From positions 5,959,501-6,023,500 of the forward strand of contig CM059974.1 in assembly GCA_030490835.1 (NCBI GenBank): a stretch of 64,000 nt of DNA, given 5' to 3'. The notes beneath the pieces are model-generated. The model searched no databases and was not told the origin of the DNA. It saw only the letters and a list, made by a program, of their open reading frames with translations. Position 1 is the stretch's first letter, and the number at the start of each line of letters is the position of its first letter. This document shows positions 25,096 through 37,120 of the stretch, in pieces. The stretch comes from Annona cherimola (taxonomy: Eukaryota; Streptophyta; Magnoliopsida; Magnoliales; Annonaceae). Both the position numbers and the translations under genes were made by a program.

Positions 25096-26567
25096 GTCCC
25101 ATGCAATGTTGTCAGAACCGAACCGGTGATTGAACCGGTAAAGGTACTGGTCTGGTTCGAACCGGTCCGACCGGTTAATCAAACCGGTTCGAACCGGTGA
25201 CGTCAGCATGACATATATATATATGATGTCATAATTATTAAAAAATTTTAAATTTTAAATAAATATATTGAAAAAATATATTTTTATAAATCTTAAATAT
25301 ATATGTTAGATTTTAAGGACCATAATATAAGTACAAAACATGCAGGAAAAAATTAATAGCAAGTTTTAAAAAATCTTTGAGCATGAATTTTAAAAAAATT
25401 AACTACATTAACTGAGAGTGCATAAAGCATATCGTTAATTGAAATAGTGGCTGTATATTTAATTATTTACGCAAGATGCGGTATCATTTAATTAAGTATA
25501 ATATTTTATTAGCTATATTATAATTTTTTTGCTATACAATTAATTATGAGAGTAATATTAATTACATGAGTTGCACACACAAAATTAGGCAAAAAAATTA
25601 TGTATTAATACGCTATTTTAATTTCGTTCTTTTTATTCCTCATTATTACCCATATCTTATCACAATATTATATCTTATTTTAAAAACTTTTACTTCAAAA
25701 ATTTTTCTTCTAAATATTTTATCACTTTCCAAATACACTTTTATCTTACTATTACATGCAACATTTTTTACCCCAAAAGATTCCATCCAACACGTCATTG
25801 CATCTATCATTTTTTTAAAAAAATTTCCAACACGTCATTGTAGCATCTAGCATTATTTTTTTTAAAAAAATAAAAATAAAAAATCCAGCACGTTGTTGCA
25901 CTTAGCCTTGTTTTCATTTTAAAAAAATTTCATTTATATTACATCCAACACATCATGGCATCACGTCCAGCATTGTTTTTTTTTTTAAAAAAATTCATTT
26001 GCATTATATCAAACTCGTTATTATTACATCAATCCTTGCTTCCTTTTTTTTCAAATCTGTTGACAAATTTTTTTTTTCAAACTATTTATACAGCAAGAAT
26101 ATGTTGTTCGATTAATTTTTCGTAAAAAAACACCTATTTAAACTATGAATCAGCTGATGTATTTTGTTTTATTAAAAAACTAACTTATCGAAATCACCTT
26201 ATTTGTTTTTAGTCGCTGATTTTAAAAAAAATTTATTTTAAATCATGTTATCTACATAACAGGTATTTGCTAATGTATCTTTAAAAAAAATATCTCAAAT
26301 CACGTTATTTGCATATTAGGTATGAGCTGCCGCATTCTTATAATCCATATTAAAAACATCACGCGTCATTTTTTGCATTCGTTTTTTCGTCCGACCGGTC
26401 GAACCGGGTTGGACCGGATATTCCGGTTCGACCGTCGGTTCGCCGGTTCGAACAGTTTGCCACATTCGAACCGAACCGCACCGAACCGAACCGGGATCTG
26501 GACCGGTTCCCGGTCCGACCGGTCCAACCGGCCGGTCCGGTCCGGTTCTGACAACACTGGTCCCATG
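25096..26567. mobile_element. Non-autonomous hAT element with CCGG/TTCGAA-rich ends
   Basis: The element is 25104-26559 (1456 bp), flanked by a perfect 8-bp duplication GTCCCATG (25096-25103 and 26560-26567). Termini CAATGTTGTCAG and its complement match at 11 of 12 bases. Both subterminal zones are crowded with CCGGTTCGAACCGG-type palindromes (25112-25200 and 26390-26550). The interior is AT-rich and holds part of a family A MITE (about 25570-25745). No transposase frame remains; open frames in the GC-rich ends are by-products of the repeats. It differs in terminus from the TAGGGGTG hATs at 8.5 and 40.3 kb, so it is a separate lineage. Confidence 0.85.
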
Positions 26568-26676
26568 TGAGAGCTTTTTCTTTTTTTTTTCATAAGCAAA
26601 AGTTATTGTGTCCAAAATGAGGGACTCTTGTAAGATTAATAAAAAAATGAAAATTCGTATCAAGAATAAAAAATTA

Positions 26677-26840
26677 ATATTGGAAGTGACTAGCCGCGTG
26701 GTTTGGTGGTAACACCCGACCGCACAAAGCCACCAGGTTGGATGATCAAGCCCCCATGGTGTGTAAGGTGTTTTTATTGATTACGTCGTGGTTGTGAAAT
26801 CATGATGTATAAAATATCAATAAAAAAATATTCAAAGTGA
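26677..26840 (+). mobile_element. tRNA-derived SINE with target duplication
   Basis: The body is 26690-26827. It is flanked by a 13-bp direct repeat, ATATTGGAAGTGA (26677-26689) and ATATTCAAAGTGA (26828-26840), 11 of 13 identical. The head has an A-box-like TGGTTTGGTGG and a B-box-like GGTTGGATGATC about 45 bases later. The tail ends ATAAAATATCAATAAAAAA. Pol III boxes, short length, A-rich tail and a target duplication of this size fit a tRNA-derived SINE. Confidence 0.7.
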
Positions 26841-27638
26841 GAACAATGTCATCGTAAAGTACTAAAAAAAATAAAAGATCATATGAAAAATGTGAAAAGT
26901 AATATTAAAAAATAAAAAATACAAATCTGATCTCATAGTAGATTACGCGATGCTCTCGAGTAGGCCCTAAAATGTGGTGATTCCAATGTCGAAGGGATCA
27001 GTGGAGGGGATCATGTACAATCAGTTCGTAGCTAGTTTCCTATCCTTCTTCTTCAAAGCTCTGACGTTCAAAAGCGACGACAAGTTGGAATCACCGGCCG
27101 TCTTCAGCGAATGTAATTAATTGACCTTTAATGATCTATGGTGGTCCATGTGAATTTTTTAAATACCAAGAGCATCTCGCGTGACCGTATAGATAATGAG
27201 TTCATTGCGTGTGTGAAGTGTGAACTGCCCCCGTAAATATTAATTTTAATTTGGAGCTAGATAGCAAATTAGACCTCTCGTTTTCATTGTATCGTATTAA
27301 TTTTTATTTTTAGTATAATCTGTATTATAGCTATCATTCTTAATTTATTTATTTTTTTTCTTATGGGGGCAATTTACCAACTCCGCAAATGACGAGTGGG
27401 GGCGATGTCATGTGACTGACAAATGGCTGCAAGTAAGCATTCCTCATCTAGAAATGTGAACTAATCATCCGGCTTTTATCAATTAATATACGTGTCAGTA
27501 TGTGGATGGAGGTGGAGACTTTTTTTTTTTTTTTTTGATTGGGAATGTAGATGGAAACTTGAATGTAGACAATGCCGGCTGACGTCCAACTTGCATAAAA
27601 CCGGGGAGATATGCAAGCCCACCTCGGGAAGAAATTAG
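26841..27638. other. Intergenic region
   Basis: 26940-27130 is less AT-rich but has no domain-bearing frame. Poly-T runs lie at about 27349-27358 and 27520-27537. Nothing else is recognised. Confidence 0.4.
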
Positions 27639-27910
27639 GGGCACGCTTGGTAATGTTTATGGAAAATATGGAATGAAAAATCATGATAAACACGGTTTTC
27701 GAGATCCATCGTCTCACAACCAATCATCATATTCTACACTTTTATCCCTATATTTCAATTATTTTTCCTATAAATATCTCATAACAAATCTATTTATTTC
27801 AAATTTATCCTTATCGTTTCATATCAATCACACAATTCTCAAAATATTATATTTCTCACTTCCCATTTCATCCCACAATTCCCACAACTTACATGTTACC
27901 AAACATCTCC
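27639..27910. mobile_element. Harbinger-like MITE (GGG...TTGGTAA ends)
   Basis: This 272-bp element has left end GGGCACGCTTGGTAATG and right end TTACCAAACATCTCC as an imperfect complement. A TAG triplet stands on both sides (27636-27638, 27911-27913). The interior is T/C-rich without coding potential. A more decayed relative may lie at about 40025-40280. Confidence 0.6.
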
Positions 27911-28432
27911 TAGAAAGGTTGAGGAAAAGAACACATCTCCAACTTTTTATGATGGGAAAAAGACTTTGCATTCATTTCCATGGACTTTTATACATCCATT
28001 GAACCATGGACAAATTGAATCTCACGGTCGCTTTTTAATTTGCACAGCTGTTAAAGCCATACATCGAGAACCCACTCACTCACTCACTCACTCAGCGCTG
28101 TTTGTTAGTGCATTTCTGGTCCCCGGCCAGGGACTTAAAACTTTAAGCCTTGTTTTGAGTTGGTTGGACTTCGCCGTGAAACCTTCAGATATGAACTAAT
28201 TCTATGCCAGCCAGTTGGTTGTACGTGGTGGATAGGTATGTATGGCTTTTGGGCTACATTTTCCTAGTTGCAGAAGCAGCTAGGGAAAGCCGAACTAACA
28301 AACTAAGGGTAGCCAACCGGCCTTTGGCCGGGTAGTCACGGACGACGCCTCTCTTCGCATGTTCATAGATTCGAACCTCCGCATGGGTGTTTCGATTACT
28401 GATTTGAAATTTGTTATAAGAAGAAGATTGAA
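27911..28432. other. Intergenic region with a CACT microsatellite and a SINE-like fragment
   Basis: A short CACT/ACTC microsatellite lies near 28074-28094. 28300-28430 contains GGCCGGGTAG and GATTCGAACCTC spaced like pol III A and B boxes, so a decayed tRNA-derived fragment is possible. No gene is recognised. Confidence 0.3.
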
Positions 28433-28760
28433 TATACCTAGATGCACTTAGCCTCGGTGCACCGAATGTCGTTTTTTTTTTTTTTAAATATTTACACAAA
28501 TGTTAATATAAGATTATTTAATATGCGGATCAAGTTTACCAATTTTGGAGATTTATAGATATTTGTTTAAATTTTTTTAAAATCAGTAACATTTTAGTAA
28601 TTTTAAACAACTAAAATGTCACTGAATTTAATAAATTAAAAATATCTAAAAAATCCAAAAATTGTAAAAATTGATACATATCTTCAATATACTTAGATTA
28701 ATAGTTGTATAAAAAAATTTCAATAAAAATATAAGAAAAATAATTTTTTGCATCCGGGTG
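28433..28760. mobile_element. Foldback MITE (family B), copy 1
   Basis: The left end reads TGCACTTAGCCTCGGTG and the right end is an inverted relative (TTGCATCCGGGTGACCC). The arms are mutually inverted AT-rich repeats meeting at a core near 28590-28630, AGTAACATTTTAGTAATTTT against CTAAAATGTCACTGA. The layout of end motif, T-tract, AT arm and palindromic core recurs at 42.6, 46.6, 53.6, 54.0, 57.4 and 63.7 kb. Confidence 0.65.
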
Positions 28761-30049
28761 ACCCTTTGGACCAATAAAACTCGGGTTCATCTCGACCTTA
28801 ATTTTATTTATAAAACCTAAATCCTAATCCTATTTTTGAAAATTGGGTTCGAGTTGAAATTTATGTTAACAAATTTATATTTTATTTAAAAGTAATAAGT
28901 TTAAAATTTCAGAATAAATAATAATAACAAATCATGTTAGTAAACATAATAATATATAATCGAACTAATATTTTTTAAAAATAGTAATATAAAGAATATT
29001 TTTAGAAAAAATTAACATAAAAATAAGATAAAAGAAGAAAATTAATGAGTGTAAAAGTAAATGATAGAAATAAAAGATAAATATAAATGAAAATAATATA
29101 CTTTATTTATAATAAAATTACAATATCCCCAACGTATATTCAAATATGGATATAATAACATAAAATATGAAGAATATAAAAAAATTATTATTTAAAGAGT
29201 ACGTGTATTATATATTTTATAATAAATATAAAATAAGAAATCGAGCTCGGGTTTATTTGAACCCTAACATGTAATATTTTTACAAATCGGGTTCGTGCGG
29301 GTTCGGTTCAAGCTCAACCCGGCCCAAGTTGCAGCCTTAGTTATCTCCCTACTAAAATGATAGCTTGTTATCTCTGTAATAGATGAGAGCTTGTTGGCTC
29401 TCACGGGCTCTGATAGTAATACGAAAATAAGATGTGATATAGTACAAAACCAATCAAAAAACAATTAAGGGTATGTTTGGCCGGACTTCATGTTGGCAGA
29501 AAGCGGTCAAATATTCCACTTTTTAAAGATGCTTGGTCTGGCCTGTCTATTCTGTTCAAATTTTTTGTGGTGAAAACTGAAATATGCATATAGACTAGAA
29601 ATAAGCTCCAAATCGGTACTTAAAATGCCGTGCAACAACTTCACCACGGGCCGAACAGGCCCAATTAAATTTTTGTCTGTGCATGAATCGAACATCTATA
29701 CATTTTAGCGATCGTCGCTATGAACACGGGCTCTTTATGGGCCATCTCATGGACGTCCATGATCCATTACGACGGAATTCATCACAAGGTCCAGAATATC
29801 CGATCCGCCCAATGATGTTGGAATTTTAACAGAGTCTTCTCTCCCACGAAACCGGGTGCAACCATTGGAATTTATCTTATCTTTTGACTAATTTTGTTAA
29901 GATTCAAGTTATACGTCATATTCTTCTCTAAGAATATACGTATCACATGTAAAAATTATTTTCATAATCATACACAAAAGTGCAAATGCTTGAAGTTCTC
30001 TAAATCATATAATTTTCAATGTTACAGATTGTAAAAACTTTCAATGAAG
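28761..30049. other. Intergenic region with a decayed hAT right end
   Basis: 28761-29341 contains CGGGTT-rich stretches at both sides and ends in CCCAAGTTGCAGCCTTA (29325-29341), which resembles the right terminus of the TAGGGGTGCAA hATs. The left end was not found and may have been destroyed by foldback copy 1. The rest is AT-rich with no gene. Confidence 0.4.
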
Positions 30050-30615
30050 TTGATTTGTGTTTGGCAATGTTAAAAAATGTAGAGTTAAAGTTTTTCAACA
30101 TAAAATTTTTCACATTTTAGAATTATCTTATTTTTTAATTATTTCTTTACATTTTCCTATGCAACTACTATACCTTTTAATCATTTATATATAACTAACC
30201 TATTTATTTTAATTTTATCATCTTTACTCTTCATCATTACCCCTATCATATAACATAATTTTCTTTAATTTAACAAATTTTATATAAAAAACTTTTCATT
30301 TAAAATTTTTATCATTTCTCAAACACCTTCAGGGTGTGTTTCTTAAAAATACAACTTTTCACCTAAAAAGTTTTAATATAAAGTTTTTCACTATCTACAA
30401 CTATCTTATTTTTTATTATTTATTTACTTTACCATACTCTTCAGTTATTTCTATATAACTATTTACATAACTACTCATACAACTAATCAATCTATTTTAA
30501 TTTTATTTTTTATTCATTATCATTCCCTTATCATATTACATCATTTTCTCTTATTTTAAAAGCTTTTACGCCGACAATTTTTCGACAAAAGTTTTATTAT
30601 TTCACAAGTAAACTC
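30050..30615. mobile_element. Two adjacent family A MITE copies
   Basis: The copies meet near 30332, where one ends CTCAAACACCTTC and the next starts AGGGTGTGTTTC. Both have the family's T/C-rich body with CTATGCAACTAC/CTATATAACTA and a terminal TTTTAT(C/T)A(C/T)TTC block. Target sites are not clear. Confidence 0.55.
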
Positions 30616-31979
30616 TTGAAGTAAAAAAAAAAAATAATTTCTAGATACAATGCAAGGCTTGGCTTGGATATAATTTTTTTTTTTAGATTATGCAATGATC
30701 CGAAGAGAGAAATGAAGTGAATGTATGCTAGATACTATCATCACGCAAATCACAGTGATTCAGGCCATTAAGTTGGTGAAGAACCGGGTTTATTCCCGAG
30801 CTAAATTCCCCTAGTTTGATGCCACTACATCGGTTCAAATATAGAAAATTAGCAATGCCATCCAACAATCCTCGAAGCTGATTCAAAATTACTATAGAAC
30901 TCTCTTGATTCCGGTAGGCCGGGTGCATGATACCGAAGTTAAGATCAAAACATCCGAAACCCAACTTCCAAATTAGGATTTAGATTTTAGAACAATATAT
31001 GACAATAGGATTAAGAACTATATATATATATGTGTGTATGTATGTATATAATCGAATTGGGTGGAATGTTGCACCAAGGATCCAGTAGATGAAATCCAAG
31101 GCACCAGGATGCATGCATGGCCATCAACCAACAATCATAGCTGGGATATATGGGTTTCAGTTTCACCATGATGTATGGACCCCAAATGAACTGTAAGAAA
31201 AGGAACAAATGAGGCTAGATTCAGTGTTTTTGGGTTGGTGTTCTACGCGACAGGAGGAGGCTGCATTCAATGCCATGCGTGTGGCATATCATGAATGCAG
31301 CGCCATCCAAGATCTGATCGATCATGTGCATTATAGTCTGAGACAGATATCTAACTCCGACATATCAAAGCTTTCACTCTACATGATAATCATATTTTAA
31401 GATCGGGAAGAAACACGAAAATAGGCAAAGAAATTCTAATCGACGATGAGTCATCTTTCTTGGATTGTACTTCTCTATGAAACACAGCAACGTGATTCCT
31501 ACCTCCAGCCTAAATTTGCTATATATACATACGTGTGGGGCGCTTTCCTTTTTCTTTTTCTTTTTCTTTATTATCATTATTATTTTAAAATTCAAGTTCG
31601 TGATACCTCATTTATCCATTCTGTCCTACTTAATCATAGGAAACCCAAATCTGGTCTATTCCATGCAACAGATAATCGAAGCGTTGGTAGGACTCACGAG
31701 CATCACCCAAAAACACCACTCTAGCAAGTTGTCACAAAAAAGTCTGCCCTTGATCCATGTACAAATACGCCCGCCACAATAGAGAATGCATGCAGGCTTG
31801 CAAGGAGTGGAACAGTTAAATAAGATGAGTTCTGGCATTGGTCTAATGTCTGAGTGCCAATCGAGAAAGGAATTAAGCTTAGCTAGAACTTCTTCTCGTA
31901 GCACTTTTCAAGATTATTTAATTTGTGTTTTTCAAAAGGCTTGGATTTTAAGCTTTTTGACTGAGGGCTTATTTCGGCT
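30616..31979. other. Intergenic region, mixed composition, unidentified
   Basis: 30720-31960 is less AT-rich than the flanks. It contains a 78-codon minus-strand frame (30728-30964) and small frames on both strands (31209-31400 +, 31656-31904 -) with no family match. A short hairpin lies at 31259-31304. It may be a decayed gene or a noncoding transcript, but nothing proves either. Confidence 0.35.
31259..31304 (+). other. Short near-perfect hairpin
   Basis: GGCTGCATTCAATGCCA pairs with TGGCATATCATGAATGCAGC across a 6-base loop TGCGTG, giving about 16 paired bases with a small bulge. It is shorter than a plant microRNA precursor and the flanks do not extend the stem, so I annotate it only as a hairpin. 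Confidence 0.5.
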
Positions 31980-32215
31980 CTTTTGTGTGTTTTAGCCAAA
32001 AATATTCAAATGATGAGGGTGTTTTTTTATATAAAATTTTTTTCAATTATTTCTATATAATTACCTATACAACTAATTTATATATTTTAATTTTATTCTA
32101 TTTATTTTTCAGCATTACTTCTATTATATCACATCAGTTTCTCCTATTTCAAAAACTTCTACGCAAAAAAATTTTCATCAAAAGTTTTATCACTTCTCAC
32201 ACACACCCGAAATTA
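31980..32215. mobile_element. Family A MITE, part copy
   Basis: It has the family's body phrases (CTATATAATTACC, TCACATCAGTTTCTCC, TTTTATCACTTCTC) and a right end CACACACACCC. The left end is unclear (near GTGTGTTTTAGCC). Confidence 0.5.
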
Positions 32216-34033
32216 AAAAGTTACACCAAATGATTCCATGTAATTCTAAAATGCTTGGCCTAAGAAGTCATTAATATACACCGTAGTTATCTACTTAATC
32301 AAAAATTATAAAAGAACTATTAAAAAAAATTTATAGCCCTATACCGTGCCACTAAATGAAGCACTAAGAGACCAACAATGGATTGATTGGACTTCATTTG
32401 TGCATTGAGGTGGGATGGATAGTGAAGGTGTAGATTAAACGCAGCTAGCCAAATATGAACAAGAAGCAAAAGTGGGAGCTCACTCACATTTATGATGGAG
32501 TTACATGGAGCAATATGCATTTATTTTTTTATTTCATATATTATAGCATCTCAACCAATATTAGAATTAAGTTATGAGACGTTCTTACAAAATTTTAAAC
32601 AATAATTTAAATTTTCTAACAATAATTCCTAAAATACTCATTGGTAAATGCTCCCATAGAAAATTTGGGGAAACTAAATGCCACCACTAACATTCCTGCA
32701 AAATACAATTGCCATGTTTCGAAACATAGATGTCCATGCAAATGGGGTATGTCTTTGGCCACTGAGGCACTGCTTTAATGGAAAATATGCATTTCTTATT
32801 TAAAGAAAAAGTAAAAAGTAGATTGAATTGGCAAGAAATGAGATAGAATGGAACGAAAATTGATGTGGGCAAAGTAAGGGGCAATATTGCCATAAAAAAA
32901 ATAAAAGCTGGAAACATATGATATACTAATTCTTTTAATCGTAAATATGATATAACAATAAAAAAGCAGGTAATAGTGAAAAAATAAGATTGATATAGAA
33001 AATACATACTAATGAAACCGAATCGCATGGAAATCAAACGATGAAATTAAACCGACCGATCAGGCCCTTACAAAGAGCTGAAAACACTTCTTCACCCCAA
33101 TCCATCTACTCCGAGCTTTTTTTTTTTTTTTTTTGGTTACCTAATTCATCTTCTTGACTCTCTCTTGGAAATCCACCACCTTCACCCCAAAATTTTTTTT
33201 TTTTTTTCCAAAAAAGCTGTAACTTCAAATAGAAGAAATTGCCCTTCCCCGTCCATTTATAAATTAATCATAGGTCGATGGCTAATTGATAAACATGTCT
33301 TAAATCAACATACTACAAAAGAGAGAAGGATTTTGAGTGGCGTTAAAATTTTTTTGCTATATGTATCAATCTGCAATATTTAGCTAACTCACAGTCCGTT
33401 AGACACAAAAGACTTTTAATGATAACTTTCAGGAAAATTTTTTGTCACTGAAAAACTGTATTTTACCACATTCGTTGTGTTATTATATCGAAAAACTAAT
33501 TTTCAGCAACAAAAATTATTAAACATCGTTAAAAACATATTGCAAAATATTGATTCTCTTGTAGTCTACCACTCCAGTGATCCCCATTGGTTTCCCACAT
33601 GACATTGATTACTCCATTTCTTGAAGATACTTCGCAATAAGTCAAGTTGGATGAAGGAATCATCCGGGGGACATAAATGATATATCGTGTAAGGAGTTAA
33701 GAAAGGGTTTGAGAATGGTATGTGTGGTGAAACGAAATATGGGGTCAGATATATGCTTTACAGAAGGAATTTGGGTGGTTTAACAAGGACTTATACGGTG
33801 AACGTAACGAATTACTGTGCTATCCTGCATGCATGCTGACTTTGTAATGAACAAAGTAGCTTGAGCAAACTCAGCCAATTGAATAGAGAAATAGTTTGAA
33901 GGACACCCCTTTTGTATTCCAATGTGGAATGGCATAAGACTTGGAAGGAGGAGCTAAGAAATAGCGAATGGGATGAAAGCGTCGATGGCTATCTCGAAAC
34001 AAATGTCGGTGGAGAGGGGAGGTGGGGGCTGTG

Positions 34034-34088
<55 letters not shown>

Positions 34089-35289
34089 AAAAGCCTTGTC
34101 TTAGCTTAGCAGGTTAATGCTGTAAAGTACAACGGCAAAGAGAAGGTGCAAGAGAAGAAGAAGAAGAAGAAGAAAAAGGCAGGGAGACAAAGAAGCATAA
34201 CATAGGAAGCAATGCAGAGAACCTGGTCTTGATGGCTGGCTGGCTGACTGGCTGTCCATTCCGGATGCTTCCTTTCCCTTTTTTTTTCCCTCGTTCCCTG
34301 CTTCAGCTTTTCATTCCATCCCTTTCCCCTATTTCCAGCGTGTGGAGAGAGAGGGGGAGAGAGCCCGCTTTAACGCAATAGCGTGTCTTTTGTCCTGGCG
34401 TTTTTATGGAAGCCCCAGCCTCGGAAAAGAACTATATCAGACCAGTGCACGTGTACGCCAGGTTGAATTCCTGTCTCTTCATAAGAACCGAATTGGTAAA
34501 GGTTCCAAACCCCATTCCTTCCCTTTGCATGTGTTACTCTTTTCTTGGAATTTCTACCAGAAGCAGGCCACACGAGTGTGCAAGCTTGGATCAGGAAGAG
34601 CTAGCTCTTTTCCTTCTTTGTTCACTCCCTCCCTCCGTAGAAAAACAGTAGGAGACACAAGTCGTCTTATTTGTGTGTGATTGGTGAAACAAGAAGAGAA
34701 AGATCAAGGTTGGTATAATGATGGGTTTGGAGTTGGATCAACAGAAAACAAAAGCATAAAATGTATGAATCATGTCAAGAAATAGAGAAAGTTGAACGCC
34801 TTTTGGACGTTTCGGAATAATAGAATTTCCTCCGTAGAGCATTAATTAATTCGTTGCATTTGAACAATGCACTGCAAGGTAAACATGGAGTGAGAACTAG
34901 TGAGCAAATGGTTAATTAATAGATGAAGAAAACAAAACCATACAATTCAGAAAATTTTCCAAAGTCGAAGCAGAAGCTAAAGAAGGAAAATCCATCATTT
35001 CATATTCATATTCTTCTCTCTGGGCATCTCATCAACTGTCCCTTGAAAGAAAATCAAACTCGCCAAGGACCCGTGAATTTTACAAGCTCCTTCAGCCAAC
35101 AGGCATACCCAATTCCATTCATCTAGGAAAGAAACTGATCAAAACCAAGATCATTAGAAAACCGAAGAATCTCCAGCACAAGTGCAAACTCCGTTTCGCC
35201 TTATAGCTAATTCCTGCAAACATTCCTGGTGAGTGAAACACGAATGACGAAGTGTAAAACACTATCTTTTCCCCTCTTCAATTCCCTTT
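32216..35289. other. Intergenic region downstream of AHL
   Basis: There are poly-T runs at 33118-33134. A possible decayed CACTA-like terminus (TCTCTTGTAGTC) lies near 33558, after repeated GTCACTGAAAA/CAGCAACAAAA motifs. Microsatellites (GA)n at 34036-34085 and (AAG)n near 34155-34175 are present. 34190-34700 is mixed composition with small frames and no domain. 34900-35289 is probably the AHL 3' UTR and downstream DNA. No gene is recognised. Confidence 0.4.
34036..34085. repeat. (GA)n microsatellite, about 25 units
   Basis: This is an uninterrupted GA/AG tract about 50 bases long, the longest of its kind here. It is likely polymorphic in length between individuals. Confidence 0.95.
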
Positions 35290-36204
35290 TCAGAACGGAG
35301 ACCGACCTCCAGAAGCCCAATATGCCTCAGATGGCAATTGGCCTGGATTGAGAAGGTTGGGTGGTAGCCCATGAAAGAGAGGCGCGTTGGGGTCTGGCAG
35401 TAGCTGCTGTTGCTGCTGCTGTTGGCCTACCATTCCCGGAGATCCAAGTGGGCCTCCACCGGCAATTGATGGTAGAGGTTCTTCCTCGTCGAGAGGCAGC
35501 CTCTCGTAAGCAGCGTTGCCAAACGAAGCCGCAATTATCACAACTGGGCCGGAAGCAAGAAGAGCACCCACAACGCTGCCACCGACTACCTGACCTTGCC
35601 CGCCGGCTAAATAGATGGTCAGCCCCGTGGCGGCAGGCGGTGCCGGAGGCGGTAAGAAGGACCCCGAGAGTGATAAGATCTCGAATCTCCCATGCAAGGT
35701 GACGACTGCACCGGGCGCGGCTGGCTGCCGGAGGGTGACGTTGGTGACCGTCCCGCTGCCGCTGAGAATGCAGACCCCGCGCTGGCGACGGCGGGCGAAG
35801 GTGGCCATGCTTTCCCCAATATCGCAGCCGTTGGCAATTTCCATGACGTGGGAGCGGAGGGCGTTGGCGCTGTCACGGGTGATGATGATGGGCGGCTTGG
35901 GCTTGTTCTTGGAGCCAGCAGGGCGACCGCGCGGCCGCCGGGTGATCTCGCCCTCGGAGCCACCGGTGGTGGGCCCCTGCAGCTCCCTGCCGCCGCTGCC
36001 GCTTCCTTCGTCCTCGTTGCTGGCGCCGCTGTTGCCGTCGTTCTCCCGCTTCTTGCCGCGGTCGAGGCCGCTGCTGCCGCTCTGCTCGTCTTCGGATTTG
36101 GGCTGGTGGTGGTGGTGGAGGTGGAAAGGGTGGTGATGTAGGTCTCGGGTGTGGAAAGGAGGCGGGAGAGGGTGGCCATGAGCTGAAGCTGTCAAAGGAT
36201 CCAT
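35290..36204 (-). CDS. AHL: AT-hook motif nuclear-localized protein, clade A
   Basis: The gene encodes 304 residues in one exon. The N terminus is His/Pro-rich (about 10-35) and then acidic and Gly/Ser-rich. A type I AT-hook lies at 89-105 ([17 protein letters not shown]), and a PPC (DUF296) domain at about 112-237 contains the GRFEIL core at 172-177. A Gly/Pro tail has a run of seven Gln at 261-267 and ends GGRSPF. One type I AT-hook plus a PPC domain in an intronless gene marks clade A of plant AHL proteins (AHL15-29 of Arabidopsis). These bind AT-rich DNA in the nucleus, form trimers through PPC and repress growth, flowering and vascular programmes. The family's conserved core is intact. 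The start is the first ATG of the frame, and the short N-terminal Pro/His leader is typical. I cannot assign a precise orthologue. Confidence 0.95.
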   Translation of the reverse strand: MDPLTASAHGHPLPPPFHTRDLHHHPFHLHHHHQPKSEDEQSGSSGLDRGKKRENDGNSGASNEDEGSGSGGRELQGPTTGGSEGEITRRPRGRPAGSKNKPKPPIIITRDSANALRSHVMEIANGCDIGESMATFARRRQRGVCILSGSGTVTNVTLRQPAAPGAVVTLHGRFEILSLSGSFLPPPAPPAATGLTIYLAGGQGQVVGGSVVGALLASGPVVIIAASFGNAAYERLPLDEEEPLPSIAGGGPLGSPGMVGQQQQQQQLLPDPNAPLFHGLPPNLLNPGQLPSEAYWASGGRSPF

Positions 36205-36924
36205 CTCTGCTTTTCCTTGCTTATATTCTCTATGATTTTTCTATCTTTGCTTCAAAGACCCACTTCAGATGCGAAATCCAAGTAGATTGGAGGCTAAGAA
36301 AAAGAAAACGACAAACAATAGAAGGATGAAGGAGGAAAAGTTTTTGTATATTCCTCTCTTTCGTTGTGTCCTGGCGAAATGGAAATGGAAGCAAGGTAGA
36401 GGTAGGCTTCACGAGGAAATCAAGGCTTGTTACTTACCCTTTCTTCATCACCCACCAATTTCGTAGCGAAATCTCCCTTCCATCTTATCTGTTTCTAACG
36501 TTAATATTCCTAATTCCGCAGCAGCAGCTGCTTCGTAGGTGATGGGCTTGTCGCTGTTGATGGTAGCTCGAGGGTTTTTGAGGGAGGGAGGGAGAGAGAG
36601 AGAGAGAGAGTCTCGTTGAATTCTCTGCTGAGCTGGGTATGGGTTAAGGTTGAGGTTAGGTCAAGGGAGGGAGCGGATCGATGATGGGTATGGTTTCGGT
36701 AAGACAGCGCGCGCGTGGGTGGCTCTTGGGCCCCACCAACCCCACCTTCTCCCAGCTAAGATCTTCTCCCTGCCTCCTCCTCGTGCCTACTCCGGCTGCC
36801 GCTGGAATTCATGAGTGCAACTGGGCCACCATCTCACATCGCTCCATCTGGACCGTCGAATCTCTTAGTCAGTTCCTCTGTCTTTTAGTGTCATACTACA
36901 TGCATGAACTCTCGATCCGCTAGC
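36205..36924 (-). promoter_or_regulatory. AHL 5' leader and promoter region
   Basis: On the minus strand the leader contains a CT microsatellite followed by CCCTCC repeats (plus-strand GGGAGGGAGGGAGAGAG at about 36578-36611), a common feature of plant 5' UTRs. 36680-36920 is GC-richer with a small unrelated frame. The start site is not determined, and no TATA box is assigned. Confidence 0.4.
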
Positions 36925-37120
36925 TCCGGAGAAGAATTACTTACATTTTGTTGTACTTATACCTTGACAGTGTACTTATTCAATTTAGATGTTAAAAGTA
37001 CTTTTCTTTTAGCTTCAATTCAAATAAAATAGATTCCTTTTACTAACTTTTAAATTTTTTTTTATCATTTTCTTTAAAGATACTAATTGTTTTAAAAATT
37101 ATGCCATTTATTAATTACTT
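36925..37120. other. AT-rich intergenic stretch upstream of AHL
   Basis: It is simple AT-rich DNA without frames or repeat ends that I can pair. Confidence 0.4.

Noticed and set aside
26316..26663. Overlapping frames on both strands rich in Arg, Pro and Gly
   Set aside because: They are translations of the CCGGTTCGAACCGG subterminal repeats of the hAT element.
30728..30964. A 78-codon minus-strand ORF with protein-like composition
   Set aside because: No family recognised, no splice partners and no second supporting signal; kept only as a note in the region entry.
31259..31304. A microRNA precursor
   Set aside because: The stem is too short for a plant precursor and does not extend into the flanks.
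35615..36141. Plus-strand ORFs across the AHL gene
   Set aside because: They are shadows of the GC-rich AHL coding strand.
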